Source of the DNA: Psychrobacter okhotskensis
Lineage (GTDB): Bacteria > Pseudomonadota > Gammaproteobacteria > Pseudomonadales > Moraxellaceae
Assembly: GCF_013248965.1 (NCBI RefSeq)
Contig: NZ_JABRVQ010000005.1
Coordinates: 1-64,000 of the forward strand
Direction of reading: 5' to 3'
Length of the DNA stretch: 64,000 nt
Shown: positions 55,385 to 64,000 of the stretch, in pieces
How positions within the stretch are numbered: the first letter of the stretch is position 1
How the letters are laid out: each line of letters starts with the position of its first letter
The notes under the pieces: generated by a model
Told to the model about the DNA's origin: nothing
What the model saw: the letters and a program-made list of their open reading frames with translations, nothing else
The model's database searches: none
Position numbers and translations under genes: made by a program

Positions 55385-55885
55385 TTATTTGTTCCATTCG
55401 CCATCTGTACCGCAAGTATTAACTGTTTTAATCATTCGACACTTAATCCCCACGTAATTGAGCGTCATCCTGCCATCATTGGCCATCTGAGTTCCTGTTA
55501 TTGGCGTTGCGGTAATGATCCATTCGGATGTCAAAGGACCTAGCGGAGGTAGTGGATCTGGTGGCGGCGAAACTGGTGCAACTATTGTTTCGACAGTAAC
55601 GTTATAAAGCGCAGTGCCTTGCTGAGGATAATTACCAGTAAGCCCTGTTCTTAGCGCGTTGCTATAACTGCCTTGTGCTAGCTTGCGGCTCTCTATAATG
55701 GAGGCAATATTTTGCATCTCGCTCATCATATCGGTGCGCTTAGTCTTAATGACGTAACGTTGATAACTAGGATAAGCAACAGCTGCTAAAATCCCGATGA
55801 TAGCGACGACGATCATCATTTCTATTAAAGTAAAGCCGCGCTGCTGTATAAAGGGCGCTTTTACTATTTTGCTGAAAAACGACAT
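55385..55885 (-). CDS. Minor pilin PilE-like, last gene of the operon
   Basis: 166 aa. Leader of 16 residues, cleavage at [39 protein letters not shown], the PilE/ComP minor pilin pattern. A Pro-rich loop ([15 protein letters not shown]) lies in the middle, and a Cys pair sits near the C-terminus ([13 protein letters not shown]). Its ATG overlaps the preceding gene's stop (TAATG), implying coupled translation. Probably a priming or tip-complex subunit with PilVWX and PilY1. Confidence 0.9.
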   Translation of the reverse strand: MSFFSKIVKAPFIQQRGFTLIEMMIVVAIIGILAAVAYPSYQRYVIKTKRTDMMSEMQNIASIIESRKLAQGSYSNALRTGLTGNYPQQGTALYNVTVETIVAPVSPPPDPLPPLGPLTSEWIITATPITGTQMANDGRMTLNYVGIKCRMIKTVNTCGTDGEWNK

Positions 55886-56490
55886 TACCAGCTCTCCTTT
55901 CCAGTACCACAGTCAGTAGAGGTAATATCAAAATCACTCGTACTGAGGTTTTGACAACGTAAACCTCTACTAGTCATCATCATCCTACTTGCATAAGTGG
56001 TAATTCCTGAACCTTTGGGTTCAGCGATCATCTTCCACGTACGTCCTGTCGTGTTTATTCCTGCATTTACTAATGAATTGGCAGGAGCTGTCCCATCGAC
56101 GAGCGTAATCTTATAGCGATAATTACTGGCATCACTACCATCTGGTACATAGATAGTTTTGTTCGTTGGACTATCTGCATAACTATAAGTCACCGCATTA
56201 GTAGAGCTGTCGATGACTCGTGGTTGAAACCCTTGATACGTTAATGATCTAGCTCGCCAGCGCTCTAGTTCTATCTCTAGCTGTAGCATTTTTGCCTGCA
56301 CGTCACGTTCAGCATTTTTGACCACATATTGCCGATAGCTGGGAATCGCGATAGTAGCAAGTATGGCAACAATCATTATAACCACCATCAGCTCGATAAG
56401 GGTAAAGCCGCGTACATTATCTTTATATGTACGCATAGTTGCTATCGCCACTATAGTATTCGACGTCACTTTATCAACCATGTTTATCAC
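55885..56490 (-). CDS. Minor pilin PilE-like, operon gene 6
   Basis: 201 aa from the GTG at 56490, whose GTGA overlaps the pilY1 stop. Cleavage site [42 protein letters not shown]. Using the GTG gives a 28-residue leader, long for a class IVa prepilin. An in-frame ATG at 56436 would give the usual ten residues ([10 protein letters not shown]) but lacks a ribosome-binding site. The C-terminal part has two Cys (LRCQN...TDCG). Tandem to a second PilE-like gene. Confidence 0.88.
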   Translation of the reverse strand: MINMVDKVTSNTIVAIATMRTYKDNVRGFTLIELMVVIMIVAILATIAIPSYRQYVVKNAERDVQAKMLQLEIELERWRARSLTYQGFQPRVIDSSTNAVTYSYADSPTNKTIYVPDGSDASNYRYKITLVDGTAPANSLVNAGINTTGRTWKMIAEPKGSGITTYASRMMMTSRGLRCQNLSTSDFDITSTDCGTGKESW

Positions 56491-59400
56491 TGAACACGCT
56501 CATACCAGACTCTAGGCTGAATAGTATAACGCTCGTTAAATATGTACTCTGAGGCACTACCATCGCCGCCTCCATCATAGTTGAGTCTGTTCTCGGCTTT
56601 GATGCGCTCTGCTAGTGTGGTTGTGCCAATTAGTACTTTTAGATTCGTATTGTCTTTGTTGAACGCACCCAATGTGAGCTCTTGAATACCCTGACCTGCA
56701 GGTATAAAGCCGCCTGTCCCTGTTATAGACGTTGCTTCCATACAGACACCATAAGGCAAACAATACAACTGACGCTCAGAGCCACCTCTGATTTTGGCCG
56801 TACAACTATTCACGCTGCCATATTGCTTATCAGGGTTATAGACAGTCGTAAACAGTAGGCTATTGATGACCGCGCTATCACCTAAGCTCTTATTATATTT
56901 TACATTGGTTTTTCCATCGAAACGGGTTAGTGGGTAATACCAACCTTTTTTCGTACCCGCAATCATGCCCGCTTTAGCAGTATTTTTGACGGCCTCAGTT
57001 GGCGTGTTTCCAAGGGCCGTTGATAGGTTAGTTAAATCCGTCTCTGTGATGTCTTGGGTATTAAACGTAGATGTTGTATAAAGATCACTGCGTGTCAGAT
57101 CGGTGTCTATGATGCCGTAGACACGATTGGCATAAGTATTATTATCTCGTAATTTGGATAGAGGAGCACTTCGATTACCTGAAACTACGTTAACAAGCCC
57201 AAAGATCTTACCGTTATCAGGCCCACTCTCTCTACGATAAAAGCTAATAATTGGACGCTCATAAAAACGATAAGCAAAATTACCATCTACTACACTCGGT
57301 TTAGTATTCAATATACGTATCGCTGGCTTTGCGCTAAAGCTCGGCACTACTGTAAATCCATACTGTGCAGTACGCGCATTCTGCAAATCGACACGAAAGA
57401 CCTGTCCACCCAAATCAGCAGCATAGATATGATCGGTCAGTCCATCATTGTCTCTATCGAGCACTGTAATCTCACCAACGATACTATGAATCATCTCAGG
57501 TTTTATGGTGTTTAGATCTGCGCTCAGTCCAATACCAGTTTGACCACTCGTTGACCATATTAGCTCGCCAGTTTTGGCATTGATCATATAGATAGCATTA
57601 CCCTTGGCAGGAGTCAGTACTGTAGGAATATACGCTTCACTCTCATAGCCCATATCATAACCACCACCGAAAATAAGTACATCTGTTGGCTCAGCATCAC
57701 TTGATTTTAGACGAATTTTAGCCGCTGTGGGTTTACTCCAAATTTGTCCCAAACGCTTAAAGTTATTAGATGCCGTGTAATTAAGTCCATCTGGGGTAAT
57801 CGTGAATTTCACTTTAGGAATAGAGTTTTTAGTGATATCAATACCATATAGAGCTTCGCCACCCATACGTAGACCACCATAAGCAAACACACCTTTGCCC
57901 GTAGCATTGTCTACAGTTACTTTTTTATTACCCAAATCATATTTATAGTCTGTAGTCACAAGCCATGGTGCATCGACACCAAAATAAGGCTGACCTATCT
58001 CATTTTTGGTTGAATTACTGACCAAAGCACTTGGCTGATTGATCAGCATAGATCTTGGTATGATAGCAACAGTCTCTTTGCCATCCTTGCCATCTACTAG
58101 ATGTAGAGCACCATCCATAGAGCCAAATAATACATAATCTTCACGAGGATCAATAATGCGGCCGTTACTGTCTAGTGCCGCTCCATAAGAAACTGCAGTT
58201 GGTATCGAATGCACGACTCCACCTAGTACCTTAATGTCTTTGGTTGGCTGAACCAAGGTAAGATCGCTTGTTACAATATTAGCTAAAGATAGCTCACTAC
58301 TGACTACCAAGTCTATTTCTTGTCCGTCTGTCTTGGTGGCTTTTTCGAATCCTAAAAAGTTAAGTAAACGGCGTTGATTTTGTTGAGTATAAGTCGCTGT
58401 ATCGACCAACAAGTTGAACCCTATTGGTTTGCCTGCACTACTGACGCTCAGTTCTCGTAAGACAGGTTTCTTGTTTGCGGCAGTATCATAGTCCTCAACA
58501 TATATTTTTCGCACACTGCCACGATCTGATCTTGGTGTACGTAACTGTGCATAGACACCACCTGCACCAATGTCATTATTGGCAGTCTCACCTTTACTAT
58601 TCATATAATCTGTTTTTTGCCATACGTCTTGCGTTGTTTTACTTAAATCACCCGCAACATTGGTGTATAAGCGTTGATTACTATTACCAAATAGTGTGCC
58701 TTGGTCTAAATTGTATTTTTTAAGATTGCCTTTCCATGTACTGCCGTTTGAGCTCACATTGGGAGCAAGCATCGGTAGATAAGCATACGCTAACTGACTT
58801 GAGGCTTGATAAGGGTCTTCTGGAACGGTAATAGTACCTGAAGGTGCAGACGGTAATGTTTGGTCTAAGTCATCTACGAAGGTAATGATACTTTTGACAA
58901 TATCGTCTGTAGATTGCGCTGAGTAAAAGCCACCTTCACCATAACCGCCAACGTCCGTCGTTAAATCAGGATGTGACTTTGCACCCCAGTTACAAGCATT
59001 CTTTGCATCTTCGTCTCCAATATTTTTACAGTTATAGTACTCACGAGTCGTCTGATTACCCAACCGATCAGTATAAGAAAGATTACGAATCACTCTATTT
59101 GCTTCAGGTTTCGCCGCATCTGCGACTCTATCCACATCGAATACTGACCCAAAGCCAACCACAGCTGTCAAGATACTAACCTTCGATGGATTTTTTGTCG
59201 GATCACGTAAAGCTTGAGCGAATGCACCGACTGCCGGCATACCACTAATTGCTCCACTACTACCATTTGGTAAAGAGACTGAAGGCACACTAAAAGAATT
59301 ATTGCCTAAGGCAGATCCCATCAAAGGTAAAGGTGTAGGTGAGCTATTTGGTTGGCCATCTGTTAAGAAATATATGCCTTGCCCATCACAAGTTGATGTT

Positions 59401-60515
59401 GATGACGAGGCTAGCGGGCTAGCATAGTTAGTGCTAGGGTTAGATTTAGAAGCTGTTATAGACTTAGCAAAACCACTAAAACCCCAAGCATTAGCGCTTT
59501 GAGTTTTATTTTTTGATAGACATTTATTACCAAAAACTTGACAGTCACTAAGTATGTAACCGTTCGAAGAATAAATATTGTCACCGCCACTATAGCTCAC
59601 ACAAGATGAACCAGACCATCCCCTACACTGATAATAGGTATTTTCTGAGTTGCTTTTAACATACTCTTCTCTGGGAGTAATAATAGAAGCAGTAGAGGTG
59701 TTTTTCCCCAGCATATAAGCACCTGCCTCTGCATAGGCATTTGCTGTTGGTGTACCGTTTTCACCTTTTAGAGCCGCCACTGCTGTTTTGATAGCAGCGC
59801 GTTGCACTGTAGTTAATAATGCAGCAGGTACAACTATTTTGCCACTACTACCGTCACCGCCATTAGGCGTGTTACTGCTATTACTCTGAGATGAAAACTG
59901 GCCAATTCCAATAGCTATTTTACTAGAGTCTAATTGTGTGCTGTCCATTAAAGTGAAAATAGCATCTTTAAGACGAGTCAGACGATCATATGCTTTAACC
60001 TTGCTAATATTATTTTTATAGACATAAGCATTACCGTTATAATATTCCACTTCATATTCTGACAATGAGATTGAAGGGGTATTAATCGCATTATTACAAG
60101 TATTGTCAATACTACCCCCACTATCGCCGCAACGATACCACTTATCATTAGAATATTTATAACGATAGAAATATCTTTTCTCACCTGCTGTCTCACAGTA
60201 ATACCTTTGATACGGAATGACGCCAGTAGGTTCTACGCCTTTTGTCAGAGATGTACCATCTGGTAAATCACAAGCATAGTCAGTGTTACTATTAGACAGA
60301 TTTATACTCATACTGCCTGAAGTGTCTAGCATCATCATGATAGTCGTCTTACCACCTTCAGCCGCTTCATATATCTCTAAATCACCAATTTTTTTTCCAT
60401 TGGTGGCACTGTATGCTAAAGTGCTGATAGCTGTAAGACCAACTAGTACCGCTGCTGACAAAGTCGTAATACGTAAAATTCGATTACCAGACTGTCTATC
60501 TTGTGGGTGTTTCAT
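56487..60515 (-). CDS. pilY1: PilY1-type pilus tip adhesin
   Basis: 1342 aa. Signal peptide (LSAAVLVGLTAISTLAYS), then a von Willebrand A-like region with the MIDAS-type LDTSGSMS near residue 65. It continues through a long Cys-containing, repeat-poor segment to a C-terminal PilY1 beta-propeller (about 750-1230) with VLFGSMDGALHLVDGKDG and a calcium loop DRDNDGLTDHIYAADLGGQ. In Pseudomonas and Kingella, PilY1/PilC proteins sit at the pilus tip, regulate retraction through Ca2+ and mediate adhesion. The AAGGA ribosome-binding site supports the ATG at 60515. Operon position between pilX and the PilE-like genes is conserved. Confidence 0.93.
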   Translation of the reverse strand: MKHPQDRQSGNRILRITTLSAAVLVGLTAISTLAYSATNGKKIGDLEIYEAAEGGKTTIMMMLDTSGSMSINLSNSNTDYACDLPDGTSLTKGVEPTGVIPYQRYYCETAGEKRYFYRYKYSNDKWYRCGDSGGSIDNTCNNAINTPSISLSEYEVEYYNGNAYVYKNNISKVKAYDRLTRLKDAIFTLMDSTQLDSSKIAIGIGQFSSQSNSSNTPNGGDGSSGKIVVPAALLTTVQRAAIKTAVAALKGENGTPTANAYAEAGAYMLGKNTSTASIITPREEYVKSNSENTYYQCRGWSGSSCVSYSGGDNIYSSNGYILSDCQVFGNKCLSKNKTQSANAWGFSGFAKSITASKSNPSTNYASPLASSSTSTCDGQGIYFLTDGQPNSSPTPLPLMGSALGNNSFSVPSVSLPNGSSGAISGMPAVGAFAQALRDPTKNPSKVSILTAVVGFGSVFDVDRVADAAKPEANRVIRNLSYTDRLGNQTTREYYNCKNIGDEDAKNACNWGAKSHPDLTTDVGGYGEGGFYSAQSTDDIVKSIITFVDDLDQTLPSAPSGTITVPEDPYQASSQLAYAYLPMLAPNVSSNGSTWKGNLKKYNLDQGTLFGNSNQRLYTNVAGDLSKTTQDVWQKTDYMNSKGETANNDIGAGGVYAQLRTPRSDRGSVRKIYVEDYDTAANKKPVLRELSVSSAGKPIGFNLLVDTATYTQQNQRRLLNFLGFEKATKTDGQEIDLVVSSELSLANIVTSDLTLVQPTKDIKVLGGVVHSIPTAVSYGAALDSNGRIIDPREDYVLFGSMDGALHLVDGKDGKETVAIIPRSMLINQPSALVSNSTKNEIGQPYFGVDAPWLVTTDYKYDLGNKKVTVDNATGKGVFAYGGLRMGGEALYGIDITKNSIPKVKFTITPDGLNYTASNNFKRLGQIWSKPTAAKIRLKSSDAEPTDVLIFGGGYDMGYESEAYIPTVLTPAKGNAIYMINAKTGELIWSTSGQTGIGLSADLNTIKPEMIHSIVGEITVLDRDNDGLTDHIYAADLGGQVFRVDLQNARTAQYGFTVVPSFSAKPAIRILNTKPSVVDGNFAYRFYERPIISFYRRESGPDNGKIFGLVNVVSGNRSAPLSKLRDNNTYANRVYGIIDTDLTRSDLYTTSTFNTQDITETDLTNLSTALGNTPTEAVKNTAKAGMIAGTKKGWYYPLTRFDGKTNVKYNKSLGDSAVINSLLFTTVYNPDKQYGSVNSCTAKIRGGSERQLYCLPYGVCMEATSITGTGGFIPAGQGIQELTLGAFNKDNTNLKVLIGTTTLAERIKAENRLNYDGGGDGSASEYIFNERYTIQPRVWYERVQ

Positions 60516-60561
60516 GATCTTATCCTTATGCTATCACTACAACTAGAAAGTATACTTACGT

Positions 60562-61413
60562 TTATGGTATTAGGCTGCATAGTAGCGCAAGCTCGGTAGT
60601 CAACTTACCATTTCCTTTACCAAGATTCACACATTTAGTACGTTGAGATTGGTTTTCAACATTGGCTATCTCATAAAGAACAGTACTAGGTACACCAGCC
60701 GCCGCCATACAGCCTGCGATAGTCTTTTCTTTATCGGCTACGCTTTCATACTTACTTGTCATTTTCAGACAGTCTTTAGCTGCATCCTCTGCCCCTGCAT
60801 AAGCGGGTAATATAGCACTACTATTAATATCAAAAAGATAGGCTTGACTAGAGCTACTGCTACCATCTTGACCAATTGTATAGTTCCGAAAGACTTCATA
60901 CTTAGGGCTAGGCGGTGTCAAAGAAACATTGACCTGAGTCATGCTAGCGTTACGCTGACTGACATAATCGTTTGGCTCAGCAGGATTACAATAGCCGTTG
61001 TTATTACCCAATACGTTGCCACCACCTGATGTGGTTATAGTCGCTCTGTTAATATTAAAAAATTGACCACGTGGACGAAAACAAAAGATATACTCATCAT
61101 TTATGTTTCCGGTCTTTGACATAAAATGACCAAATGGTCCTCCACTCGAAGTCATCGCAATATATATATCACTACTACTATCGCCATTGATAGTTTGTTC
61201 TATATTCTGATTGGCATTATCAGCTGACTGCATGAGCAAAGTATTGATCTGATCACTAGTGGCTAATCGTAGATCAGTGGTGCTATTTTTGACCGCAATC
61301 ACGCCGCCCAATATAATCAATACTAAAAATAATAACACCACTATTAATACTGCACCTTGCTGAGCATCTGATGACTGCATTTTTGGGTATGGATACTTTT
61401 GGTAATTGAACAT
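60562..61413 (-). CDS. pilX: Pilus assembly protein PilX
   Basis: 283 aa. QQGAVLIVVLLFLVLIILGGVIAVKNSTTDLRLA is the PilX N-terminal pattern: a pseudopilin-like helix without the usual FTLIE, having GAVLIVVLLFLVLI. A long globular domain with several Cys (FCFRP..., YCNPAEP, CLKMT, GCMAAAG, TKCVN, LLCSL) follows. GGAGGG precedes the ATG at 61413, 12 bp after the pilW stop. Core minor pilin of the tip complex with PilV, PilW and PilY1. Confidence 0.88.
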   Translation of the reverse strand: MFNYQKYPYPKMQSSDAQQGAVLIVVLLFLVLIILGGVIAVKNSTTDLRLATSDQINTLLMQSADNANQNIEQTINGDSSSDIYIAMTSSGGPFGHFMSKTGNINDEYIFCFRPRGQFFNINRATITTSGGGNVLGNNNGYCNPAEPNDYVSQRNASMTQVNVSLTPPSPKYEVFRNYTIGQDGSSSSSQAYLFDINSSAILPAYAGAEDAAKDCLKMTSKYESVADKEKTIAGCMAAAGVPSTVLYEIANVENQSQRTKCVNLGKGNGKLTTELALLCSLIP

Positions 61414-61425
61414 ATTACCCTCCAG

Positions 61426-62412
61426 TTATGGTGCAAGTTTGGGTGATGTTGCGGTAATAGCCATCAGCCGAGCATTACGCAGTAGCACAGTAGACTCATA
61501 GCTACGACGATAGAATTTTCTGCGTGCAGTATCTGTTTTTAGATTTTGGGTAACGCCTAGAACAGTGAAGCTTTCTTGATCCGCGCTCGTTATCAGTGGC
61601 GTCGTGCTACGGATAATAGTGCCTATTTTAATTGTTGTGATTGGCGGTTTATCTGCCAATTCAAGGTAAGTACTGGGTGCTAAATAGGTCAGTTGATTGA
61701 TACCTACTTGAACGCCTAAAAGTACTTTGAATTGATCAACTGCTGGTACAATAACTTCACCACTTCCATCAAAATCAGTTAAAACAGCACCTTCCTCACT
61801 TACTCGACCTGCGGCGCAGGCTAATGATAGCTCTTGCACTCCCGTACCAGCATTAGCACCTGTTGCTAAGCGTACAAAGTAGCGCTCAACTACCCAATTA
61901 GGACTGTTAGCAGCAATCTCAGTCCCTTGGCAGTCATACAAAGGACTAGGCGTGATATTTTTGTACTGTATAGTCAACTGATCGCTCATTATATTGGCTA
62001 TATTTGATACGCTAGTAAATCCTACAGAACCTGCGCTATTGGTGAGCAATGTGGTAGCTGTAGTATTAGTCGCACCCAAATTTGTCGGAGCTAATACGAT
62101 TCCGCCATGACTGCTCGTACTGCTAATACTCGTAATAGGATTACCTAAATTTGCAAGACGTATATGTTTTTCTAACACTTGTAAGGAAAATATACTACTG
62201 TCTTGTACTTCAGAGGCACTTTGCTGAATAGTAATTGTACGAGTATTGATAACATAAACCTGTATTACAGCTGCAGATATAAGTAAGCCTAAGACTAGCG
62301 ATATCATCAGTTCAATTAAGGTAAATCCTGCCATCGTCTTAGCATAATGATTAGTATCACTGTAACTAATAATATTAGTTACTCGATGATTCCTACGGTT
62401 AGAAGCATTCAT
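61426..62412 (-). CDS. pilW: Minor pilin PilW
   Basis: 328 aa from the ATG at 62412, which overlaps the pilV stop (TAATG). Cleavage site [41 protein letters not shown], the PilW pattern, preceded by a leader of about 30 residues. Long globular domain with two Cys (LYDCQGTE, LACAAGR). The frame opens eight codons further upstream at 62436, but the coupled start is preferred. Confidence 0.9.
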   Translation of the reverse strand: MNASNRRNHRVTNIISYSDTNHYAKTMAGFTLIELMISLVLGLLISAAVIQVYVINTRTITIQQSASEVQDSSIFSLQVLEKHIRLANLGNPITSISSTSSHGGIVLAPTNLGATNTTATTLLTNSAGSVGFTSVSNIANIMSDQLTIQYKNITPSPLYDCQGTEIAANSPNWVVERYFVRLATGANAGTGVQELSLACAAGRVSEEGAVLTDFDGSGEVIVPAVDQFKVLLGVQVGINQLTYLAPSTYLELADKPPITTIKIGTIIRSTTPLITSADQESFTVLGVTQNLKTDTARRKFYRRSYESTVLLRNARLMAITATSPKLAP

Positions 62413-63095
62413 TAATAAGCCTCCGAGATCAAGCATTGGCTACCGTTTTTGTAAACACCGTTACTATTGGCACACGCATTAGCATTCGCACCTGTATTTT
62501 CATCAGTTAACAATGGCTTGGTATCATTCCATGCGGCAATCACACACATTTGCTGCTGAATAGTTGCTTGACCCACATCTGCAGGACATCTGATAACAGC
62601 GAGCCTGATATCTTCCTCTCGTGCTATTTGTTTGACCAATAATGTATCGCGGGCAGCGAGTTGATTGATATTACAAGATTGCGTTGGTACTTTTTTCCTA
62701 TCGACAGTTTTCGTACCCGTAGAAAGACAGTTGTTAGTTCCGTTTATGGTAATAGGTGTTCCATCGATAGTCGCACTATAAACTCCACTCGCACTACTCG
62801 CCAACGATGGAATACTCGCAACGGCCTGAACCAAAGGAATCGCGCCAGTTACGTTTGATGTGCTAGTTGTAAAAGCTGTACCACTACCAGTGACATAGGC
62901 ATCAGGATAGGCACGCATCACTTCTGCCAGATTACGTACTAATGTCAATGACTTGGTACGCACAAGACTCTCATCGGTTGCACTAACTGCACGTACTTGT
63001 AGTGCACTAAAGCCTAAGACAGCAATGGACAATAATAGTACGGCTACCATCACTTCGATCAGCCCCACTCCATATTGATGACTAAGCTGACGCAT
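62412..63095 (-). CDS. pilV: Minor pilin PilV
   Basis: 227 aa from the ATG at 63095 with AGGAGG nine bases upstream; it overlaps the fimT stop (TAATG). Leader MRQLSHQYGVG, then LIEVMVAVLLLSIAVLGFSALQVRAVSATDESLVRTKSL, the PilV pattern (IEVMVA..LL.IAVLG...LQ). Several Cys occur (NCLSTG, SCNIN, RCPAD, MCVIA, SQCLI). A GTG six bases upstream is too close to the ribosome-binding site. Confidence 0.9.
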   Translation of the reverse strand: MRQLSHQYGVGLIEVMVAVLLLSIAVLGFSALQVRAVSATDESLVRTKSLTLVRNLAEVMRAYPDAYVTGSGTAFTTSTSNVTGAIPLVQAVASIPSLASSASGVYSATIDGTPITINGTNNCLSTGTKTVDRKKVPTQSCNINQLAARDTLLVKQIAREEDIRLAVIRCPADVGQATIQQQMCVIAAWNDTKPLLTDENTGANANACANSNGVYKNGSQCLISEAY

Positions 63096-63592
63096 TAGCA
63101 CGTACCTCCTATCTGACTGGTCACGTTGGCAATAGCACTGACCACAATTTGACGAGGACTGGCCACATCATTACTATCACAAATAGTGAAAGTACGCCCT
63201 GTAGTGACACGTTTGCTGGGCTCAAAAATAACTGTAGTAGTACTTGATGAAGGTTGTATAGTACTTTGGGCAGCATAATTATAAGTGGCTATCACACTTG
63301 CTTTTGAATCTGAAGCCGTAAGCGTAATTACTCTAGGGTCACTACCATTATTGTAACTCAAAGTCACATTTTGACGACGGATAATACTTTCAGCTTTGGC
63401 CTCTTTCAGTGCATTAACTAAAGTAGCCGCAGTCGACTTTACGCGCTGATTGGCCAGCTGAGTACTGATACTAGGCGCTGCTATACCGACAATAATGGCA
63501 AGCACAGCAATCGTTACCATCAGCTCAATCAGGGTGAATCCTGAGCTGTTCATTCGCAATTGGTAAGGTACATTTTTCGCAGATGCGTTCAC
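63095..63592 (-). CDS. FimT/GspH-type minor pilin, first gene of the operon
   Basis: 165 aa. Cleavage site [62 protein letters not shown] matches FimT/FimU/GspH, including the GspH-type KSTAATLVNALKEAKAESI(I)RR. The C-terminal pair (FTICDSND...IGGTC) probably forms a disulfide. FimT is involved in DNA binding during uptake in other bacteria, while FimU is the structural counterpart. Sequence alone does not decide. It leads the fimT-pilVWX-Y1-E operon. Confidence 0.88.
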   Translation of the reverse strand: MNASAKNVPYQLRMNSSGFTLIELMVTIAVLAIIVGIAAPSISTQLANQRVKSTAATLVNALKEAKAESIIRRQNVTLSYNNGSDPRVITLTASDSKASVIATYNYAAQSTIQPSSSTTTVIFEPSKRVTTGRTFTICDSNDVASPRQIVVSAIANVTSQIGGTC

Positions 63593-63897
63593 ATCAAATC
63601 CTATTTATGGCTGTGTGCAGCTCTAATTTCTTAAAGGCAATAAATACTTAGTCTTTATGGTAATGAAGCTTATATCGCTTGTTTTATATTTTTAATTAAC
63701 TATAAAACTTCTATGCAATCATGCAATTCTTATTCCATTTAATTTCGTAAATAGCCTTGTGGTAACGGTTATATCGAAAAGTATAGAGAAATAACAAATT
63801 TAACTAAATTATATTCATAATATAGCGGTAAGGTAACACATTAGCAACATAATAGTAGACACCAATAGATTAGTGATAATAGATTAGTGACAATCTA
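63593..63897. promoter_or_regulatory. Promoter region of the minor-pilin operon
   Basis: 305 bp, AT-rich. No sigma-54 motif seen on the minus strand, unlike pilA. A tandem of a 14-bp unit, AATAGATTAGTGAT and AATAGATTAGTGAC, lies at 63864-63891; it partly pairs with the adjacent AATCTATCA to form a hairpin right after the preceding gene's stop. Confidence 0.55.
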
Positions 63898-64000
63898 TCA
63901 CTGGTTACCGTGCGCTAATGCATAGGCAAAAAGATGATATCCATGGGAGGGTTGATGCTGATCAAGCGGTGCAGCGCCGAATGAGCTGTGCAGTGTACGT
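63898..64000 (-). CDS. C-terminal 33 residues of an unidentified protein
   Basis: An open minus-strand frame runs from the window edge to TGA at 63898-63900, ending ...PSHGYHLFAYALAHGNQ. Codon use and composition look coding, and it is oriented with the pilus operon. Too little is visible to name a family. A plus-strand frame is also open over this stretch but has no ribosome-binding site. Confidence 0.45.
   Translation of the reverse strand, partial: RTLHSSFGAAPLDQHQPSHGYHLFAYALAHGNQ

Noticed and set aside
1..64000. CRISPR arrays, tRNA or rRNA genes, prophage
   Set aside because: No regularly spaced repeats with unique spacers, no cloverleaf with a T-arm GTTCRANNC box, no rRNA-like stretch, and no phage structural or integrase genes were seen by eye.

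Overview
This is a chromosomal window from a gammaproteobacterium of the family Moraxellaceae, most likely Psychrobacter. The assignment rests on moderate-to-low GC, N/Q/S-rich protein linkers, neighbouring pairs such as pilT-pilU, mutS-fdxA, dsbC-hom and cytochrome c4/c5-engB, a very long RNase E, and the Moraxella/Psychrobacter-style pilin genes. It was judged by reading, with no database search. The content is mostly housekeeping. The accessory-looking parts are the type IV pilin islet near 50-55 kb, a family of small inverted-repeat elements, and an insertion-sequence end at the left edge.

Layout. 1-111: end of an IS3-type insertion sequence cut by the window edge. 0.2-4 kb: two paralogous membrane-anchored proteins on the minus strand; one carries an OmpA-like peptidoglycan-binding domain and the other has a low-complexity tail instead. 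4.8-10 kb: rhomboid protease, metallophosphoesterase, purE, purK, a UPF0178 protein and an NAD(P)-binding protein (all plus). 10.1-13.7 kb: epmA, pdxB and a PerM-type transporter (minus). 14.5-17.7 kb: nadE and a CNNM/CBS membrane protein. 17.7-21.1 kb: yggS (minus) and the pilus retraction ATPases pilT and pilU (plus). 21.3-26.9 kb: fur, bamE, rnfH, an unassigned polytopic membrane protein, cytochromes c4 and c5, and engB. 27-34.5 kb: HAD phosphatase and rluC, divergent from rne. 34.7-43 kb: DUF808 protein, dsbC, hom, thiolase, two DUF2382 stress-type proteins and a MliC-like lipoprotein. 43.4-50.2 kb: secA (minus) divergent from mutS-fdxA (plus). 50.3-63.6 kb: a minus-strand type IV pilus region. 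63.9-64.0 kb: the C-terminal end of an unidentified gene.

Type IV pilus region. The minor-pilin operon reads fimT-pilV-pilW-pilX-pilY1-pilE-pilE, with several TAATG-type stop/start overlaps. It is followed by the major pilin gene, which has a near-consensus sigma-54 promoter (TGGCACG-N4-CTGCA) and a pair of 20-bp-phased palindromes upstream. Beyond pilA lie a serine beta-lactamase-like hydrolase, a polytopic membrane protein fused to a spermidine-synthase-like domain, a TfpX/TfpZ-type pilin accessory protein, and a second pilin gene that also has a sigma-54-like promoter. With pilT and pilU at 18.7-21.1 kb, the window holds pilus fibre, tip/priming and retraction functions. The extra enzymes between the two pilin genes are the best candidate for an undescribed system, possibly in pilin modification or exchange.

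Mobile and repeat DNA. Three 170-bp copies of a non-coding element (4356-4525, 21150-21319, 41432-41601) have terminal inverted repeats of the type GGGCGTGTCCTCAATT; the first two lie between TA dinucleotides. They look like a MITE family. A fourth isolated terminal repeat sits at the 3' end of yggS and supplies its stop codon. Other repeats include a 75-bp inverted-repeat element near secA, a ~108-bp imperfect palindrome after rne, and in-frame tandem repeats inside rne, mutS and pilA. Many convergent or operon-end junctions carry clear intrinsic terminators. I found no tRNA, rRNA or CRISPR array.
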